The notes below the pieces were generated by a model. The model was not told the origin of the DNA. It did no database searches and saw only the letters and a program-made list of their open reading frames with translations. A program made the position numbers and the translations under genes. Below are positions 1 through 7,281 of a DNA stretch of 12,762 bases, piece after piece (the first letter of the stretch is position 1; every line of letters begins with the position of its first letter). The DNA is from Pseudomonadota bacterium. GTDB taxonomy: Bacteria; Pseudomonadota; Gammaproteobacteria; Burkholderiales; Thiobacillaceae. The stretch covers positions 1-12,762 of the forward strand of contig JAJYXA010000431.1 of the NCBI GenBank assembly GCA_021791235.1, in the 5' to 3' direction.

Positions 1-164
1 CGGCCGAGCAGACCCCGCAGCAGGTGCGCACGCGCATCAAGGAAGCGCGCCAGGCAGAAGCCGTGGCGGCCATCGAATCGGACCCATTCGTGCGTGAGTT
101 GGTCGACCAGTTTGGCGGCCAGATCGACGCATCGACCATACAGCCATTAGGAGAATCGACATGA
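1..164 (+). CDS. dnaX: DNA polymerase III subunit gamma/tau, C-terminal end (partial)
   Basis: Only the last 53 codons are present; the gene enters from the left edge with its first whole codon at position 3 and ends with TGA at 162-164. The visible tail is charged and helical, followed by a motif of the form [16 protein letters not shown] and a terminal IQPL. This resembles the C-terminus of proteobacterial tau (domain V, which contacts the polymerase alpha subunit in E. coli). Position is the second line of evidence: dnaX-ybaB-recR is a widely conserved order. The TGA overlaps the ATG of ybaB as ATGA, suggesting translational coupling. The ATPase and clamp-loader domains lie outside the window, so the assignment rests on the tail and context. 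Confidence 0.85.
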   Translation, partial: AEQTPQQVRTRIKEARQAEAVAAIESDPFVRELVDQFGGQIDASTIQPLGEST

Positions 165-487
165 TGAAGGGCGGCATCGGCAACATGATGAAGCAGGTCC
201 AGCAGGTGCAGGAAAACATGGCCAAGATGCAGGCCAAGCTGGCCGAAATCGAGATCGAGGGGCAGAGCGGCGCCGGCATGGTCAAGGTGGTGATGACCTG
301 CAAGTACGACGTGCGCCGCGTCACCATCGATCCCAGCCTGATGGGCGATGACAAGGAAATGCTCGAAGACCTGGTGGCCGCCGCGGTGAACGATGCGGTG
401 CGCAAGGTCGAGTCCACGGTGCAGGAAAAGATGGGCAGCGTGACCGCCGGCCTGCCGATCCCGCCGGGGATGAAGCTGCCGTTCTGA
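161..487 (+). CDS. ybaB: YbaB/EbfC family nucleoid-associated protein
   Basis: A 108-residue protein of the usual family length. Family members are small dimeric DNA-binding proteins that coat the nucleoid. Visible features are a long N-terminal amphipathic helix rich in Gln, Met and Lys (about residues 8-32), a central beta region containing the family-like stretch [18 protein letters not shown] (about 37-54), a second helix (about 66-90) and the typical end [12 protein letters not shown]. The start is the first of two tandem ATGs; AGGAG at 149-153 sits 7 nt upstream. The gene overlaps the dnaX stop by 4 nt and is followed 17 nt later by recR. The conserved neighbourhood hints at a role linked to DNA replication or repair, but the exact function of the family is unsettled. 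Confidence 0.95.
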   Translation: MMKGGIGNMMKQVQQVQENMAKMQAKLAEIEIEGQSGAGMVKVVMTCKYDVRRVTIDPSLMGDDKEMLEDLVAAAVNDAVRKVESTVQEKMGSVTAGLPIPPGMKLPF

Positions 488-504
488 ACGCTTAAGGCAT
501 TGTT

Positions 505-1098
505 GTGCAGCCTGCCGCGCTGGAAAACCTGATCACCGCCCTGCGCGTGCTGCCGGGTGTCGGGCCCAAGTCGGCAGCGCGCATGGCCTATCACCTGCTG
601 CAGCGCGACCGCCGCGGCGCCGAGGCGCTGGCGGGCGCGCTCAACCATGCGCTGACGCATCTGCATCATTGCCGGCTGTGCAACAACTTTTCCGAGGCGG
701 AAGTGTGCGAGGTCTGTGCCAGCCCGAACCGCGACAAGCGGCAGCTGGCGGTGGTCGAGATGCCGGCCGACTTCAACATGATGGAGGCCACGCAAAGCTA
801 CGGCGGCCTCTATTTCGTGCTGATGGGGCGGCTTTCACCGCTCGACGGCATCGGCCCGCGCGAGATCCATCTCGACCGCCTGATCAGCCGTGCGCTCGAC
901 GGCGTGGTCGAGGAAGTGATCCTGGCGACCAACTTCACGCCGGAAGGCGAAGCCACCGCGCACACCATCGGCGAACTGCTGAAGGCGCGCGGCCTCAAGG
1001 TCAGCCGCCTGGCGCGCGGCGTGCCGGTGGGCGGCGAGCTGGAATACGTGGACAGCGGCACGCTGGCGCAGGCCGTGCGCGACCGGCGCACCGTCTGA
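505..1098 (+). CDS. recR: Recombination mediator RecR
   Basis: A 197-residue RecR (E. coli has 201), which works with RecO, and with RecF where present, to load RecA on SSB-coated gapped DNA. Domains in order: an N-terminal helix-hairpin-helix region ([17 protein letters not shown], about 16-32); a four-cysteine zinc site with Cys56, Cys59, Cys68 and Cys71; a Toprim domain from about residue 80 with Glu85 in AVVEMPAD and the signature SPLDGIGP at 111-118; and the C-terminal [12 protein letters not shown] motif (172-183). The start is GTG at 505, with AAGG at 494-497 spaced 7 nt upstream. A TAA in frame just upstream (493-495) excludes a longer protein. It ends 6 nt before the convergent DUF1345 stop. 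Confidence 0.97.
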   Translation: MQPAALENLITALRVLPGVGPKSAARMAYHLLQRDRRGAEALAGALNHALTHLHHCRLCNNFSEAEVCEVCASPNRDKRQLAVVEMPADFNMMEATQSYGGLYFVLMGRLSPLDGIGPREIHLDRLISRALDGVVEEVILATNFTPEGEATAHTIGELLKARGLKVSRLARGVPVGGELEYVDSGTLAQAVRDRRTV

Positions 1099-1104
1099 CC
1101 GCAC

Positions 1105-1785
1105 CTACCCCAGCGCGCTGGCGACGAGGTTGATCGTCAGCGCCAGCACCAGCAGATTGAAGCCGAACGACACCAGGCCGTGCACCAGCACCAGCCGGCG
1201 CATCGCTGTCGTGGTAATTGCGACGTCGGCCACTTGCGAGGTCATGCCGATGACCGCTGCAAAGTACCCAAAATCGGCGTAGCCGGGCGCCGCGCCGGGG
1301 AAGGTCAGCCCGCCCGTGTCCTTGCCTGCATGCGACCGGTAGTAGTGGCGCGCATAACGTAGCGCGAACAAGGTCTGGATCAAGAGCCAAGTCGACGCCA
1401 GCGTGCCGAGCGCGAGGACGATGTGCAATCCGCGCACCATTCCCGTCGACGCCTTGGCTGCATCGGTGACCAGGAGTACGCCAATCAGGCTGACCCATGA
1501 CGCCGCGATCAGCACGCCGTATAGTGCGGTGGCGCCGGGGTCTTCGCTGGACGCGCGCAGTCGGGTTTGGGCGGTGTCGAGCCGCCCCACGCCCCACCAC
1601 ACCAGCACCAGATACATCAGGCTTCCGGCCAGCCAGCCGGCCAGCAGCCGCGTTTCCCATACGTCGGCATACGTTGACGCCGCGCCCAGAATGCCGAGCG
1701 TCAGCGCAAGCGACAGCCGGTGCCATGCGCGCAGGCGGGCTACGGGGTGAAGCTCACGGTGCGGATAGGGCAGCAGAAATTTCAT
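1105..1785 (-). CDS. DUF1345 family integral membrane protein
   Basis: A 226-residue polytopic membrane protein with about six hydrophobic segments (roughly residues 22-40, 46-66, 86-107, 117-142, 170-190 and 196-222). The family clue is the motif DFGYFAAVIGMTSQVADV at 171-188, just before the last helices, which matches the DUF1345 pattern (D-F-x-Y-F, then G-M-T and Q-x-x-D). Function is unknown for the family. The ATG at 1783-1785 overlaps the TGA of the upstream DedA gene (ATGA), so the two are probably translated from one message. Its stop faces the recR stop 6 nt away. A long overlapping frame on the same strand (1001-1726) is Arg/Pro/Gly rich and is a shadow. Confidence 0.88.
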   Translation of the reverse strand: MKFLLPYPHRELHPVARLRAWHRLSLALTLGILGAASTYADVWETRLLAGWLAGSLMYLVLVWWGVGRLDTAQTRLRASSEDPGATALYGVLIAASWVSLIGVLLVTDAAKASTGMVRGLHIVLALGTLASTWLLIQTLFALRYARHYYRSHAGKDTGGLTFPGAAPGYADFGYFAAVIGMTSQVADVAITTTAMRRLVLVHGLVSFGFNLLVLALTINLVASALG

Positions 1786-2339
1786 GATCGGGAATGACGT
1801 GAATGCAGAAAGCCGCGCAAGGCCAGCAGGGCGACCACCAGGCCGAGCATAACCCAGTGTTCAACCCGATGCAGCACGGCCAGATGGGCGCTCAGCAGTG
1901 CGCCGAACAGGTAGCCGGCACCGCCCACCAGAGGCGCCCACAGCGCGGCGGACGCAAGATTGAGCCAGAAAAAGCGCCAGCGGGCCACGTTACTCAGCCC
2001 GATCGCGACGGGCAGGGCGATACGCAATCCCCACATGAACCGCATCACCAGAATGATGCCGACCGGGTGGTGCTGGATGAGGTCGAGCGCGTGTTCAATT
2101 TTCCCGCGCCAGCCCGGACGGCGCAGCAGCAGCGCTTGCCCATGACGGCGGCCGAGCCAGAAAAAGAACTGGTCACCCGTCATCGCGCCCATCCCCGCCA
2201 CGCCAGCCAGCACGGAAAAATCGAGATAGCCGCGATGTGCCGCGTAGCCGGCCAGCAACAGCACGGATTCGCCTTCGAACAGGGCGCCGAGAAATACGGC
2301 GGCATAGCCATATTGTGCGATGAGGGCAGCAATATCCAT
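1782..2339 (-). CDS. DedA family membrane protein
   Basis: A 185-residue DedA (SNARE-associated/VTT fold) protein. DedA proteins act in the inner membrane; characterised members are tied to undecaprenyl-phosphate or phospholipid translocation and membrane homeostasis. Visible motifs are the N-terminal FEGES (Glu22, Glu24), the re-entrant stretch GAMTGDQFFFWLGRRHG (51-67, with Asp56), and RFMWGLRIALPVAIG (100-114, with Arg100 and Arg106), in the places where functionally important acidic and arginine residues occur in E. coli YqjA/YghB. The open frame runs upstream to 2546, but that extension is not membrane-like and overlaps the divergent gene, so I start at MDIAAL (2339). No Shine-Dalgarno precedes this ATG; instead TACAAT lies 6 nt upstream. 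It is the first gene of a pair with DUF1345. Confidence 0.92.
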   Translation of the reverse strand: MDIAALIAQYGYAAVFLGALFEGESVLLLAGYAAHRGYLDFSVLAGVAGMGAMTGDQFFFWLGRRHGQALLLRRPGWRGKIEHALDLIQHHPVGIILVMRFMWGLRIALPVAIGLSNVARWRFFWLNLASAALWAPLVGGAGYLFGALLSAHLAVLHRVEHWVMLGLVVALLALRGFLHSRHSRS

Positions 2340-2345
2340 GCGTGG

Positions 2346-2351
2346 ATTGTA
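2346..2351 (-). promoter_or_regulatory. Candidate -10 element for a leaderless dedA transcript
   Basis: On the minus strand TACAAT (5 of 6 to the sigma-70 consensus) ends exactly 6 nt before the dedA ATG, which would place the transcription start at or next to the A of the ATG. There is no purine-rich ribosome site in between (CCACGC). The -35 side is weak: TTGTTC lies only 14 nt upstream of the hexamer. This is a positional inference, not a proven promoter. Confidence 0.35.
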
Positions 2352-2373
2352 GAGTGTGCCGCGCGGAACAAGA

Positions 2374-2410
2374 TGACTGACGCTCACCCGGGTGACACTG
2401 TGCGCAGTCA
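2374..2410. repeat. Nested inverted repeat in the dedA/DUF347 intergenic region
   Basis: A perfect 12-bp palindrome TCACCCGGGTGA (2384-2395) sits inside an outer perfect 6-bp inverted repeat, TGACTG (2374-2379) and CAGTCA (2405-2410). An alternative small hairpin, ACTG-TGCG-CAGT, overlaps the right part (2397-2408). It lies just upstream of the dedA -10-like hexamer, a position suited to an operator. It is not followed by a T-run, so it does not look like an intrinsic terminator. Confidence 0.6.
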
Positions 2411-2432
2411 GCCTGGGAACAATCTTGGGCGA

Positions 2433-2446
2433 GCCTTGGTCAAGGC
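2433..2446. repeat. 14-bp inverted repeat, operator-like
   Basis: GCCTTG-GT-CAAGGC is a perfect 6-bp inverted repeat around a 2-bp centre, roughly midway between the two divergent genes. The symmetry and size resemble a site for a dimeric regulator, but I cannot name one. It could also occur by chance in GC-rich DNA. Confidence 0.4.
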
Positions 2447-2466
2447 CTGCACGACGGATGTTTTGA

Positions 2467-2504
2467 GCCGTGCCGATCCCATTGCTAGCGGATTGCCGCA
2501 CGGC
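2467..2504. repeat. Stem-loop candidate in the leader of the DUF347 gene
   Basis: A perfect 7-bp inverted repeat, GCCGTGC (2467-2473) and GCACGGC (2498-2504), encloses a second short stem ATCC (2476-2479) and GGAT (2490-2493) with a GCTAGC-containing loop. It ends 40 nt before the DUF347 start, so it could form a two-tier hairpin in the 5' untranslated region if transcription begins upstream. No recognised riboswitch class is evident. Confidence 0.45.
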
Positions 2505-2544
2505 CCGCATTGCCGCTGAATTCATTGCGAAACAAAGAGAAAAC

Positions 2545-3306
2545 ATGAATCACACCGTTGAACATGCCTTGAGCAAGGTGCCCGAAGTCACGCTGACGTT
2601 CTGGGTCATCAAGATCGCAGCCACGACGCTGGGCGAGACGGGCGGCGACGCGGTGTCGATGTCGATGAATCTGGGCTACCTGTTCGGCACCCTGATTTTC
2701 GCGGCCGTTTTTTTCGTGATGGTGGCAGCCCAGATCAAGGTCGACCGGTTCAATCCCTGGCTTTACTGGGCGACCATCATTGCGACGACGACCGTCGGCA
2801 CGACGCTGGCCGATTTTGCCGATCGTTCGCTTGGAATCGGCTATGCAGGCGGCGCATCGCTGCTGTTTGCCCTGTTGATGGCGTCACTGGCGATCTGGTA
2901 CCGGACCCTCGGCTCGGTTTCCATCGACAGCATCCGTTCGCCCAGGGCGGAGACGTTTTACTGGATCACGATCATGTTCTCGCAGACGCTGGGCACCGCG
3001 CTGGGAGACTGGACCGCTGATACGGCGGGGCTGGGCTATGCCGGTGGCGCTCTCGTTTTCAGCATGCTTCTGGCGCTGGTGGTCGCGGCATACTTCTGGA
3101 CGAAGATCTCGAGAACCCTGCTGTTCTGGGCCGCATTCATCCTGACCCGCCCCTTGGGTGCGGTGGTGGGCGATTTCCTCGACAAGCCGGCCAGCGCCGG
3201 CGGTGAGGCATTGAGCCGCTACTCGGCATCGGCGACGATCATCGTGTTCATCCTTGCCTGCATCCTGGTCTTTCCGCAGCGCGCGGCAAAGAACGTGGGA
3301 CATTGA
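2545..3306 (+). CDS. DUF347 (COG4705-type) four-repeat membrane protein
   Basis: A 253-residue membrane protein made of four copies of one unit. Each copy starts at a Trp (W20, W75, W140, W195) and carries, at fixed offsets, a Gly 10 residues later and an Asp 15 residues later: TLGETGGD, TVGTTLAD, TLGTALGD and PLGAVVGD. This matches the DUF347 description (repeat of unknown function, usually four copies, two membrane helices each, conserved Trp). About eight helices are expected. Function is unknown; the four equivalent intramembrane-side Asp residues suggest ion or small-solute handling, which is inference. The start at 2545 is preceded by AAAGAG 5 nt upstream; the open frame extends to 2470 but that extension overlaps the leader stem-loop. 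It is divergent from dedA and stands alone; purB follows after 175 nt. Confidence 0.9.
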   Translation: MNHTVEHALSKVPEVTLTFWVIKIAATTLGETGGDAVSMSMNLGYLFGTLIFAAVFFVMVAAQIKVDRFNPWLYWATIIATTTVGTTLADFADRSLGIGYAGGASLLFALLMASLAIWYRTLGSVSIDSIRSPRAETFYWITIMFSQTLGTALGDWTADTAGLGYAGGALVFSMLLALVVAAYFWTKISRTLLFWAAFILTRPLGAVVGDFLDKPASAGGEALSRYSASATIIVFILACILVFPQRAAKNVGH

Positions 3307-3428
3307 CATCCCTCCAGCTGCCCACATGCCTTTGACACCGCCGTTTCTGCAGGCACCGGCAGCCCTTTGACCCAATGCAGCATCGTCATGCTGTTGTGCA
3401 CGGCATCCGCATGGCACCCGTTCTCGTG

Positions 3429-4852
<1,424 letters not shown>

Positions 4853-4862
4853 GGGCGGCTCC

Positions 4863-5705
4863 ATGTCCGAACATGCACTCGACGTCAGTCTCGCCGACTT
4901 CACACAACACGTTCTCGAGGAATCGAAGCACCGCCCGGTGGTGGTCGATTTCTGGGCGCCCTGGTGCGGCCCGTGCAAATCGCTGAAGCCCATCCTGGAA
5001 AAACTGGCGGCCGAATACGGCGGCAAGTTCCTGCTCGCCAAGATCAATTCCGACGACAATCAGGAGCTCGCGGCGCGTTACGGCGTGCGCGGCATCCCCA
5101 GCGTCAAGGCCTTCGTCAATGGCGAGCCGGTCGACGAGTTTTCCGGTGCGCTGCCGGAAAGCGAGGTACGGACATTTCTCGATCGCCTCATCCCCAGTCC
5201 GGCCGACGAACTGCGTCAGCAGGCAGCGGCTGCGCGCATGAGCAGCGATATTTCAGGCGCACTGAAGTTGCTGGCCGAGGCCTCGAAGATCGATCCCGGC
5301 CACATCGGCGTGCGGCTCGACGCGGCGGAAATCATGCTCGATCTGAACGAAGCCGAGGAAGCCCGGCGCCTGATCGGCAGTGTGCCGGATGACGCCGATC
5401 CGCGCGTGCCTGCCTTGAAGGCCCGCCTGCAGTTCATGGGCGCGGCCGGCGAGGATCAGGCTGCACTGCTTGCGCGGGTGGCGGCGAATGAAAACGATCT
5501 GGAGGCGCGGCTGAAGCTCGCCAACCTGCTGGTTGCCGCCGGGCAATACGAAGCGGGCATGGACCAGTTGCTGGAAATCGTCCGCCGCGACCGTGGCTTC
5601 GAGGACGACATCGGCCGCAAGACCCTGCTGTCGGTATTCAACCTGCTGGGTGGCGGTGAACTGGTGAGCCGCTATCGGCGCCTGCTGGCCAGCGCGCTTA
5701 ACTGA
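4863..5705 (+). CDS. cnoX: CnoX-type thioredoxin/TPR co-chaperone
   Basis: A 280-residue protein with an N-terminal thioredoxin domain (about 1-112) and a C-terminal TPR-like helical region (about 115-280), the architecture of CnoX/YbbN. E. coli CnoX is a holdase that protects proteins from hypochlorous acid damage and delivers them to GroEL and DnaK. The active site WCGPC is intact here (Cys35, Cys38), with cis-Pro79 in RGIPSV. E. coli CnoX lacks the first cysteine and has no thioredoxin activity, while the Caulobacter protein keeps WCGPC and is an active oxidoreductase, so this one is predicted to be redox-active as well. GAGGG precedes the ATG. It lies 10 nt behind purB and ends 9 nt from the convergent greB stop. 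Confidence 0.93.
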   Translation: MSEHALDVSLADFTQHVLEESKHRPVVVDFWAPWCGPCKSLKPILEKLAAEYGGKFLLAKINSDDNQELAARYGVRGIPSVKAFVNGEPVDEFSGALPESEVRTFLDRLIPSPADELRQQAAAARMSSDISGALKLLAEASKIDPGHIGVRLDAAEIMLDLNEAEEARRLIGSVPDDADPRVPALKARLQFMGAAGEDQAALLARVAANENDLEARLKLANLLVAAGQYEAGMDQLLEIVRRDRGFEDDIGRKTLLSVFNLLGGGELVSRYRRLLASALN

Positions 5706-5714
5706 GCTGTCGAT

Positions 5715-6275
5715 TCAGTCGATGGCCTGGTAGCGCACCTCGACGATTTCCACCTCGCGCCGTCCTTCCGGCGTCTGCACGCTGACGGTGTCGCCTTCGC
5801 GCGCCTTCAGCAGTGCGCGCGCCATCGGCGAGATCCACGCGATGCGGCCGCGTCCGGCGTCGGCCTCGTCGATGCCGACGATGGCGTAGGTGGCCTCAAT
5901 GCCGTCCTGGTCGGCGACGGTGACGGTGGCGCCGAAGAACACCTGGTCGGTGGCTTCGCGGGTGGCGGGGTCGACGACCGCGGCGTGTTCGAGGCGCTTG
6001 GATAAAAAGCGGATGCGGCGATCGACTTCCCGCAGGCGTTTCTTGCCGTAGATGTAGTCGCCGTTTTCCGAGCGGTCGCCGTTGCTTGCCGCCCAGGAGA
6101 TGGTTTCCACCAGCCTGGGGCGCTCGACTTTCCACAGCTGATTGAATTCGGCGTCGAGCTGCGCGTAGCCGGCGGGGGTCATGTAATTCTTCGACCCGGC
6201 GGGCAGCGCCGGTGCGGCGAGGTCATCCTCGTCGGCGTCCGCTGCATCGGTTTCCTTGACGAATGCTTTATTCAT
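5715..6275 (-). CDS. greB: Transcription elongation factor GreB
   Basis: A 186-residue GreB, which enters the RNA polymerase secondary channel and stimulates cleavage of backtracked RNA. The coiled-coil tip WAASNGDRSENGDY holds the acidic pair Asp67 and Glu70, equivalent to E. coli Asp41 and Glu44. The GreB-specific basic stretch GKKRLREVDRRIRFLSKRLE (77-96) distinguishes it from GreA. The C-terminal domain contains the conserved SPMARALLK (149-157). Compared with E. coli it has a 26-residue N-terminal extension, acidic in its middle (about residues 8-18) and ending in PALPAGSKNYMTP, a form I associate with betaproteobacterial GreB. I start at MNKAFVKE (6275); the frame continues to 6332 but would overlap the DUF2905 gene. 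AAAGGAT lies about 12 nt upstream. DUF2905 precedes it by 34 nt on the same strand. Confidence 0.96.
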   Translation of the reverse strand: MNKAFVKETDAADADEDDLAAPALPAGSKNYMTPAGYAQLDAEFNQLWKVERPRLVETISWAASNGDRSENGDYIYGKKRLREVDRRIRFLSKRLEHAAVVDPATREATDQVFFGATVTVADQDGIEATYAIVGIDEADAGRGRIAWISPMARALLKAREGDTVSVQTPEGRREVEIVEVRYQAID

Positions 6276-6309
6276 TTTGGATAAGGCATCCTTTGGGCAG
6301 GCGCCTTGT

Positions 6310-6510
6310 TCATCGGCCGAACAGATGGACAAGCAGCGAGAGCGCCAGCGACAGGAGGATGACGCTGGTGAAGGGGAAGTAGAATACGCCCCGTTTATGT
6401 CTGATCTGAACGTCGCCAGGCAGCCGGCCCAGCCCCAGGCGGTTGAGCCAGGGCGTGAGCAGGCCCAATACCAATAACGCCAGAACGAGTGTGACCAGCC
6501 ATTTCATCAT
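6310..6510 (-). CDS. DUF2905 family small membrane protein
   Basis: A 66-residue protein with two hydrophobic helices (about 3-20 and 46-64) separated by the family hallmark LNRLGLGRLPGDVQIRHKRG and then FYFPFTS. This G-R-L-P-G-D-I/V pattern followed by YFP is characteristic of DUF2905, whose function is unknown. The start is one of two tandem ATGs (6510 or 6507); no Shine-Dalgarno is visible, but TAAAAT lies 6 nt upstream of the first. The gene is divergent from tcdA, with only 16 nt between the two start codons, and greB follows it by 34 nt, so it may be the first gene of a two-gene unit. Confidence 0.9.
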   Translation of the reverse strand: MMKWLVTLVLALLVLGLLTPWLNRLGLGRLPGDVQIRHKRGVFYFPFTSVILLSLALSLLVHLFGR

Positions 6511-6516
6511 GTGGGG

Positions 6517-6522
6517 ATTTTA
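6517..6522 (-). promoter_or_regulatory. Candidate -10 element for a leaderless DUF2905 transcript
   Basis: On the minus strand TAAAAT (5 of 6 to consensus) ends 6 nt before the ATG at 6510, the same geometry as at dedA, and is followed by CCCCAC rather than a ribosome site. No good -35 is visible 16-18 nt upstream, where it would lie inside the 5' end of tcdA. It is based on position only. Confidence 0.35.
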
Positions 6523-6526
6523 GCCG

Positions 6527-7261
6527 ATGGACGCAGTACTGCCGCCGCAATTTGAACGCACCCGGATTCTGCTTGATGCCAGCGAGCAGGCGCGGCTTGC
6601 CAGTGCGCACGTTCTGGTGGCCGGGCTGGGCGGCGTCGGTTCGTATTGCGCCGAGGCACTGGCGCGAGCGGGGGTGGGGCGGCTGACCCTCATCGACCAC
6701 GATGTGGTTGCGGTGTCGAACATCAACCGCCAGTTGCCCGCACTGCTGTCCACGGTGGGGCAGCCTAAAGCCGAGCTGATGGCCGCGCGCATCCGCGACA
6801 TCAACCCCGAGTGCGAACTCAGCGTCATCCGGGAATTCCTGATTCCCGAGACCGTGGCCGACATCGTGCCGGCCGACGTCGATTTCGTCATCGACTGCAT
6901 CGATTCGCTGAACTGCAAGGTCGCACTGGTCGCCACCAGCGTCGAGCGCGGCCTCAACGTTGCCTCCAGCATGGGGGCCGGCAACAAGCTCGACCCCACC
7001 CGCATCCGGATCGCCGACATTTCGAAGACCGAGATGTGTCCGCTCGCCTCGGTGATGCGCAAGCGGCTCAGGAAGCGTGGCATTCCCAAAGGCGTGCTCA
7101 CCGTGTTCTCCGACGAGCCCGGGCGGGCCCCGTTGCCGCCACAGCCGGTCGAGGGGCGTGGCCGCGACCGCGCGGTCAACGGCACCATCAGCTACATGCC
7201 GCCGTTGTTCGGATTGATGCTGGCCGGGGCGGTGGTGCAGCAGCTGATTGCGCAACCGTAG
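6527..7261 (+). CDS. tcdA: tRNA threonylcarbamoyladenosine dehydratase (CsdL/TcdA)
   Basis: A 244-residue E1-like enzyme that uses ATP to convert t6A37 in tRNA to cyclic t6A. The ATP-binding glycine loop GLGGVGS is at 33-39, the Asp-containing strand end at Asp57-Asp59 (IDHD), the E1-like motif SNINRQ at 64-69, Lys81 and the IDCIDS strand at 122-127 follow, then SMGAGNKLDPTRIRIADISKT. A hydrophobic helix (about 228-242) closes the protein. It is shorter than E. coli TcdA (268 residues), lacking its long C-terminal tail. The start at 6527 has GGGGA at 6513-6517 with 9 nt spacing. Its promoter must lie upstream in or across the divergent DUF2905 gene. It ends 20 nt from the convergent lipoprotein stop. 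Confidence 0.94.
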   Translation: MDAVLPPQFERTRILLDASEQARLASAHVLVAGLGGVGSYCAEALARAGVGRLTLIDHDVVAVSNINRQLPALLSTVGQPKAELMAARIRDINPECELSVIREFLIPETVADIVPADVDFVIDCIDSLNCKVALVATSVERGLNVASSMGAGNKLDPTRIRIADISKTEMCPLASVMRKRLRKRGIPKGVLTVFSDEPGRAPLPPQPVEGRGRDRAVNGTISYMPPLFGLMLAGAVVQQLIAQP

Positions 7262-7281
7262 GCTGCTTTGGCAACCGTGCG

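Noticed and set aside
1001..1726. 241-codon minus-strand frame overlapping the DUF1345 gene and recR
   Set aside because: Arg/Pro/Ala-rich shadow; the alternative frame gives a clear six-helix DUF1345 protein with a coupled start.
1803..2519. 238-codon plus-strand frame opposite dedA
   Set aside because: Rich in Gln, His and Arg, opposite a DedA protein with its conserved motifs; no ribosome site or family resemblance.
2340..2546. N-terminal extension of dedA up to 2546
   Set aside because: The extra 69 residues are not conserved-looking, cross all three inverted repeats and reach past the divergent DUF347 start; MDIAAL at 2339 matches where DedA proteins begin.
3303..3337. Perfect TTGACA boxes at 3303-3308 and 3332-3337 as purB promoters
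   Set aside because: No -10-like hexamer at 16-18 nt from either one, so not listed as promoters.
3345..3364. Hairpin CTGC/GCAG near 3348-3363 as a terminator for the DUF347 gene
   Set aside because: Only a 4-bp stem with an 8-nt loop, and the following CCCTTTGA is not a T-run.
6498..6510. Shared 13-bp CCATTTCATCATG at the starts of the DUF2905 and lipoprotein genes (6498-6510 and 7478-7490)
   Set aside because: It encodes the same short start (MMKW) of two unrelated membrane-targeted proteins; 13 bp over start codons is plausibly coincidence, not a repeat element.
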